DNA of 64,000 nt from Ascaris suum (Eukaryota; Nematoda; Chromadorea; Rhabditida; Ascarididae). The notes under the pieces were generated by a model that was not told where the DNA came from, did no database searches, and saw only the letters and a program-made list of their open reading frames with translations. Location of the stretch: NCBI GenBank assembly GCA_013433145.1, contig CM024188.1, positions 11,274,345-11,338,344 on the forward strand, written 5' to 3'. The position numbers and the translations under genes were made by a program. This document shows, piece by piece, positions 59,601 through 64,000 of the stretch. The stretch's first letter is position 1. Each line of letters opens with the position of its first letter.

Positions 59601-62006
59601 CGTTTGTCTTTCCGCCAATTTGAACATGTGAGCCGGTGAAAGCAGTAAGACGAAACTTGAAGGATATAATTTGCGGATGGATTCTTTGTGCCAAATTTCA
59701 AGCCTCGCATTTGAAAGGATTACCGAGAGTGATCGGTATAGTCAAAAAAGAACGCTGAACTGCGTAATGTTTTGTTACATGTTTACGGTTTGCGGAAGCG
59801 ATCAAATTCTCGAGCAGGATTGTGAAAGCAGGTATCATACCACCTCCCCACGCCTCCACTGATCTTCGTTTAAATGCGATGGGATAAGACCCAACAAAAG
59901 AGGAAGACAAAGGGCATGGAACAGAGTGGGCAGTAATTCTCTGTGAAATTTATGTAGAAATTAAGTAAAAGAAAAAGAGCACTGACATGTTTTGGTTGAT
60001 TCAGGTTGGCCTTATACATGAGATTTAATAATACAAAGCGCTTCGCAGTATTTTATATCGAAGTTGATTAGGTAGAACAGTCTATATGAGTACATCAAAT
60101 CAAATCAGATTCCAGTGAATAAAAACACAATTGAATGGGGTCTCTCTTTGACTTACAAACCTAGGCTATTTTCTCGAATTTAGGCGTTACTGAATGTCTT
60201 ATTCTTAATAAACGCTGCTGTTATTGTAGTTGCGTATAGAATATTTCAGTAGTCAGATGGCTGCTAGTTGCTTCCGTTAGCAATTGTTCAAAAAGGAAAA
60301 AGTGGGATAGCAAGACGAGCTCATCTTTTAGAGTTGGCTCATGTTGTACGTTTTACGTTGATGTTGAGGAGGCTGAAGTTGGAACTGTTTGACGACTGTT
60401 GTTAGGTTATATAAGCTTATTTAGCTAATTTCATTCAAAATTGACAACATTTCCTCTGAAGTTATCGGATTGTGATATTTTTAAATAATTTTAAACCTAA
60501 ATTTGTGTCAAGGAGAGGGGGAAGGGAGAATTGAAAGAGCTTTTCTTCCGGCGTCCGAGGATCTCAGTGGTGAGAGTAGGAAATCTCTGGAATAAAAAAC
60601 ATCACTATATAATCAACAATGGAATTAGAGTCAGCACAAATTCGAAAAAGCTTTGCAATTTTCGTATTGCCACAGGATCAGTTTGGGCCTTCTCCTCACA
60701 AGCCCAGAAGTGCCGTCCTTTCGCAGTGCACAGCTTCTCCCGGAAGTACTTTTTACTTTTGAAGACTTTCATCCATAATCTCATATATTTGCTTCATCAT
60801 ATTAATATGCGTTCTGCAAGTGATGCATCTATGAAGTTGATCGGTAAGCAGCTGAATGCAATGAAGACAGAATTTTAGGTGATGGAGACCGGGTTGACCG
60901 ATTGGGATCGCTTTTGTAGAGAACAGCATGCAATGTACAGAGCGATAGAGACATCGGGTGATGAAAATAGCGATGAGCATCACAAGCAGAGCGAGGACGA
61001 ATTCGACGTCCAAGGCCCGTTCTTCTGTACCTTAAGGTCAGTAATTAGAACGGTCAGATAATCCTTGATCAGATAACATTGTTGGATGGTAAGAAGCCAG
61101 GTAGCGCCAACGTGAGCATCTGATGAAAGGCTGGTGTGGTGGTGTGACTGACCTCCTCCGTTTCCGTTCCAACTAAAATTACCATATCAGTTCTAGGACA
61201 GTAAAATTTTCGAGCACCTTAATAGAACTATTTGAACTTCAATGGTTTTTGACTTTTGCTATTCTCTCATCACACTGCACTCATACTTGATGCATTTCAT
61301 TGTCGAAATTCGCAAACTCTGCTTTCCCTCCTGTATTTTGTCGGATGGGCAGGTTTGTTATCCTCCCCTTGTCTTAGCCCTTTATTCCCCACTTAGAAAG
61401 TTTTCGTCTGGCATCCATGATCGTTAAAATATGTTCTAGAATGAGGATAGAACGTCGCCTGTTCTGTGCCAGTGGGCAATAAGTCAGTGTGAAAGCGGCT
61501 TGGTTTTTTGGTTTTTAAACGTGGTTTTATGCGACAGTGTGGTTTTTTTTCAAGCACTAAGTATACATTATTCTAAAAATATAGGTCGCTGCGAGATTGG
61601 AGTGGTGTTTATTGACAAACAGTAGAGGTTCAATAGTATCTCATGTGGGAGGTTTTGTATTTTCATTGGTTTGCAAATGCTGCCCATTTTTCGAAGAATA
61701 AAAAAGCCCTCAACGAGCGCAGCTGCTTGCAGATCTATTGCCGAGGAGGATGAAGGGGATCGTTCTGAGTTGGATGTACAGACGGCCGTGGAGGACGATG
61801 GAGAGAGCTTTGGGGAGGAGCAAGAACATATGCTAGAGCAGTATGCAGAAAGCCTCCTCGATGAAGATGAAGAGTTGGTCCTTGAGGAGGACGAGGATGA
61901 GACCACCAAAGAGGGCGAGAGGCAGATCCTCAAGGGGATCGAACGGCGTATTTTCGAAGGAGATGAAGAGCGAATGAAGCACAAAACACATCTCCGAGGA
62001 ACATGA
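50604..62006 (+). CDS. PP2A regulatory subunit B'' (PR72/PR130 family)
   Basis: Targeting subunit of protein phosphatase 2A, PPP2R3A/B-like. Exons: 50604-50680 (probable), 52257-52353, 52531-52676, 54235-54415, 54845-54931, 56296-56449, 57075-57225, 58507-58651, 59264-59374, 60879-61036 and 61733-62006. All phases join. Landmarks in order are GLPLYWKRSIFNN, AILTDIVETHPLFGFL, RSYSGRITPDDLRHSQFLE, GYFSYEHFFVMYH, EGKLCYADYVYFLLAE, KYWFRVMDLDGDGRISKSEM (a full EF-hand loop), WDLVRP, LTEIKKSRA and LTDWDRFCREQ. The first EF-hand region (KISSGSDYVTREQL) has lost its acidic residues. The last exon adds an acidic tail of about 90 residues. The family has an LDHEQ segment between the exons at 59374 and 60879 that I cannot find; either an exon is missing from my model or the segment is lost. 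More 5' exons are likely. The C. elegans counterpart was not determined. Confidence 0.92.
53497..53506 (+). repeat. G10 run in PP2A B'' intron
   Basis: A purine-rich stretch ending in ten G, within the intron between the exons ending at 52676 and starting at 54235. More G-rich tracts lie near 57256-57280 and 58420-58450 in later introns of the gene, always on the sense strand. Confidence 0.85.
61733..62006 (+). other. Acidic C-terminal tail exon of PP2A B''
   Basis: The acceptor GCTGCTTGCAG and incoming phase match the donor after 61036 (TTAAG|GTCAGT), restoring an Arg codon. The exon encodes about 90 residues dominated by Glu and Asp (SIAEEDEGDRSELDV, then EQEHMLEQYAESLLDEDEEL, then VLEEDEDETTKEGERQ) and ends HLRGT before a stop. 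Vertebrate B'' proteins also have acidic C-terminal ends, but shorter. Assignment to this gene rests on phase, strand and position. Confidence 0.7.
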
Positions 62007-62512
62007 GAGCAAGTCTTCAACGAGAATCATACGCAAAACTTCAAATGAGTGAGATTTTAGCTTGCGATCAGCGTCGGCGTCTGTCGCATGAGTTTGCATT
62101 ATTTCAGTGATATATAAGGGGTGTTTTCGATTGGTAACGTTTAGACGGATTTTTTGTGGTCCGGTTTTGATGACTTTCCATCTACTTTTGTAGTCGTTCA
62201 TTTGCTGCTTGTTCGAACATCTAGTTTTACGGAACGGGATAGAGAAGGTCGTTGAAAATAACTTGCCTTCTGTGGCATGCTTCAGTTTGGCTCGTAATGT
62301 GTCTGAATCCTTCAACTAGGGGGAAAATATCTAGGTGGGAGTGGTAGTTTTGTTCTCCTCTTTCTTAAATTACTCATTGTTAAATGCACTGCGTGCATCG
62401 TAGAGGTACTAATTTTGTGAATGACGCTTGGTTTTGTCTTACTTGGTAGTATTAGTATAGTCGCCGTCGCGATTGCTTTCATTTGCTCTTTTTTCCTGGC
62501 ATATCGTTTCAG
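62007..62512. other. PP2A B'' 3' flank
   Basis: No feature supported. An antisense frame covering the acidic exon and this flank is a shadow of the Glu-rich coding strand. Confidence 0.5.
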
Positions 62513-62567
62513 TTACGGTTGCTCTACAATTTGCTCAAACGTAATACCCGGTTTACTCGATCAAAAT
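62513..62567 (+). CDS. Possible small exon of an unrecognised gene
   Basis: Between a good acceptor (ATCGTTTCAG) and a good donor (AAAAT|GTATGT) lies an open segment encoding LRLLYNLLKRNTRFTRSK. It ends one base into a codon. It may belong to the gene whose terminal exon is at 63178-63283, since both are on the plus strand and close, but I could not connect them. A further possible exon (NKFLECLKQE, near 62920-62951) lies between. Confidence 0.3.
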
Positions 62568-63060
62568 GTATGTTATCAATTTAACACACATTTTATGATT
62601 GACTTGTCTCTGCGCTTCAAAGAGTGCAATTGGTGTGCTTATGCGTTCAATGAGAGTGTGATGCGAAAACACTTTGTAAAGGGTTATGTCTGTTGCACTT
62701 TCAGTGCATTTGCGTTATGCGGTTTCAATTAAACGCAGAAATAAAGATTTTGAAGAAATTTTTCTTTTTCCTTACGTTTTCCTATTCGATGGGAATAAAA
62801 GTAGCAAAGTGGAGCATCGCAAGAAGCGAAATATCAAATCCATTTACTAGGAAAATATTCCTGGATATTCCTATCCATCAGGAGCTCCACTACATCAATA
62901 TCGACTAGCTCTTGGTACAGAAATAAGTTTTTGGAATGTCTAAAGCAAGAGGTAATCCCTCGCATCGGTATTACTCGTTTTTGTAGTTGAGCACTTCTCG
63001 ACTCATCAGTGGGCAAGGATTTTGAACCATCGATTCGCACACACGGAAGGGAAGGAAAGG

Positions 63061-63083
63061 GGAGGGGGGGGGAGGGGAGGGAA
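63061..63083 (+). repeat. G-rich purine tract
   Basis: A tract of G interrupted by single A bases, upstream of the terminal exon at 63178 and on its sense strand. Confidence 0.8.
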
Positions 63084-63177
63084 ATCAGTTTTAAGACTGT
63101 AAAAAGGCACGTAAGAACGACTTCGGATTTGAGTTTGAAAATCTTCCTCTTGTTAGATTAACAGAGCATGTTTACAG

Positions 63178-63283
63178 GACACTTGGAGCTGACAAGATCC
63201 TAAAAGAGGAAATGCTTTGTGTAGAAACCATTTTAGATCAGGTGGACGGTGCCGTTGAGGTTTTAGCGTCTCTTCCACACTGA
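63178..63283 (+). CDS. Terminal exon of an unrecognised gene
   Basis: After the acceptor CATGTTTACAG the frame reads TLGADKILKEEMLCVETILD, then QVDGAVEVLASLPH and a TGA stop. The sequence looks like an amphipathic helical C-terminus. One base at the start completes a codon from an upstream exon. I do not recognise the family. The stop is 97 bases before the ATG of the next frame, which suggests that this is the upstream member of an operon. Confidence 0.5.
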
Positions 63284-63380
63284 CATGGTACTGTGTGCTC
63301 AAAAATCTTCTATGCCTTGTTCTAAAGCGTAGGGCCTTTGGGGTTATTTCTTCTACCTGGAAACAGAGGAAGAAGGACAT
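63284..63380 (+). promoter_or_regulatory. Candidate intercistronic region with trans-splice acceptor
   Basis: Between the TGA at 63281-63283 and the ATG at 63381 are 97 bases containing a pyrimidine-rich stretch (TTATTTCTTCTACC) and an acceptor-like AAACAG at 63361-63366, then a 14-base leader. About 100 bases between cistrons, a U-rich stretch and a 3' splice site just before the ATG are the known pattern of spliced-leader (SL2-type) operons in rhabditid nematodes. No AATAAA is seen here. Confidence 0.4.
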
Positions 63381-63716
63381 ATGTCTCGTCTAACCCCATC
63401 CCAACGAATTGAGCGCCCTGTTCGTCAGTTATTTTGCGGTGATCGTCAGGTTTTTGTGCAAAAAAAAAAAAAAAAAAAAAAGAAAAAAAAACGTCGACAG
63501 CAGGAAACAACAACACCTGATCAATTTTTTGCTCGACAGATCAGGAAGAAGGGACAGGTGAAAGTTTCGGGTCTTACACAGTCGCGTAAGAGCCACGCGT
63601 CAAAAGTGCAAGATTTAATAGCTCAGAGGTTAGCGTTGAAGTCAGGAGGAAAGGAGAGGTGCAAAATGCGAGTTGGAAGTTCCGTTTATGCTCGGAAATG
63701 CAAAATCGCAGACTGA
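63381..63716 (+). CDS. Basic protein, unrecognised; possible 51-base intron
   Basis: A 111-codon frame starting MSRLTPSQRIERPVRQLFCG and rich in Lys and Arg. The middle is a Lys run encoded by a 22-base A-run (63460-63481) and a second A-run. That part (63450-63500, 51 bases) is bounded by CAG|GTTTTT and GTCGACAG|, so it may be an in-frame intron. The rest includes TPDQFFARQIRKKGQVKVSG and HASKVQDLIAQRLALKSGGK. A donor-like AGAG|GTGCAA near 63660 suggests that the true exon may end there. I do not recognise the family. Confidence 0.4.
   Translation: MSRLTPSQRIERPVRQLFCGDRQVFVQKKKKKKKKKKRRQQETTTPDQFFARQIRKKGQVKVSGLTQSRKSHASKVQDLIAQRLALKSGGKERCKMRVGSSVYARKCKIAD
63460..63491 (+). repeat. A-run (A22-G-A9)
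   Basis: Near-pure A tract inside the frame at 63381-63716. It is prone to length errors in sequencing and assembly, which would shift the frame if this part is really translated. Confidence 0.95.
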
Positions 63717-64000
63717 TTCTTGATGGATTTAATTAAGGGATGAATTCTTTCGCTCTGGCCGCTTGATAGCTAACGGTTGTTGTGCAAAAACGAAATGCAA
63801 CATTTCAATAAGCCTCTAAGACGAGACCTAAGTGAAACCTTCAAGGATCACTTGTGGAATATCAACGGAAATAGTTTCAGTAGAACGAGGAAGCTGTTTA
63901 TTCAGAAGGAAGTTTAGACCAATTGGCAGCCTCTGGAATTTAAGAAAGCATAGTCAAATTTGTCTTAACGATGAAATATCCAATGGAATGTTCTTGTTTC
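63717..64000. other. Right edge, nothing supported
   Basis: No feature supported in the last 284 bases; this may be an intron or 3' flank of the basic-protein frame. Confidence 0.4.

Noticed and set aside
61568..62315. 150- and 160-codon minus-strand frames, one Ser-rich
   Set aside because: Antisense shadow of the Glu/Asp-rich PP2A tail exon: GAG and GAA read in reverse give Ser, Leu and Phe codons.
62421..62732. 103-codon plus-strand frame with hydrophobic start
   Set aside because: It runs through a strong acceptor (CGTTTCAG at 62512) and donor, and the better-supported exon at 62513-62567 uses another frame.

Overview
This is a eukaryotic window and almost certainly nematode nuclear DNA. 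It is AT-rich, has many introns, and shows worm-type 3' splice sites (TTTCAG, TTGCAG). One gene encodes W(X6)W-amide peptides of the NLP-38 type, which I know mainly from nematodes. A roughly 100-base gap near the right edge looks like an operon junction. Introns of 0.3-2 kb, (TA)n blocks and G-runs suggest a parasitic relative of Caenorhabditis (strongylid-like), but that is inference. Genes were recovered by joining exons whose reading phases agree. The best open reading frames are short because the exons are short.

Region by region: (1) About 0.7-10.0 kb, plus strand: the 3' part of a plasma-membrane Na+/Ca2+ exchanger (NCX), with 13 exons, two Calx-beta domains and the alpha-2 ion-transport repeat. 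The 5' exons lie left of the window. (2) About 10-16 kb: apparently gene-free, with G-runs and one structured inverted-repeat element. (3) 16.2-17.6 kb, minus strand: a neuropeptide precursor of the myoinhibitory (MIP/allatostatin-B, NLP-38) type. (4) About 17.6-36.7 kb: mostly non-coding, with two very long (TA)n tracts, a foldback element and one orphan exon with good splice sites near 28.7 kb. (5) 36.7-42.1 kb, minus strand: homogentisate 1,2-dioxygenase (tyrosine catabolism), nine exons, nearly complete. (6) 43.4-50 kb: a small orphan reading frame and one orphan exon. (7) 50.6-62.0 kb, plus strand: a PP2A regulatory subunit of the B'' (PR72/PR130, PPP2R3) family, ending in an acidic tail. 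(8) 62.5-63.7 kb, plus strand: a terminal exon of one unrecognised gene, followed 97 bases later by the start of another, with a splice acceptor between them.

The four recognised genes do not form a pathway. NCX (Ca2+ extrusion), B''-PP2A (a Ca2+-tuned phosphatase subunit) and an MIP-like peptide all fit excitable-cell physiology; homogentisate dioxygenase is metabolic. In both Ca2+-regulated proteins the first Ca2+ site looks degenerate and the second looks intact. I found no new kind of system. The best leads are the Ca2+-site asymmetry, candidate alternative splicing in NCX, a GC-AG intron in the dioxygenase gene, a two-state hairpin element, sense-strand G-runs and the orphan exons.
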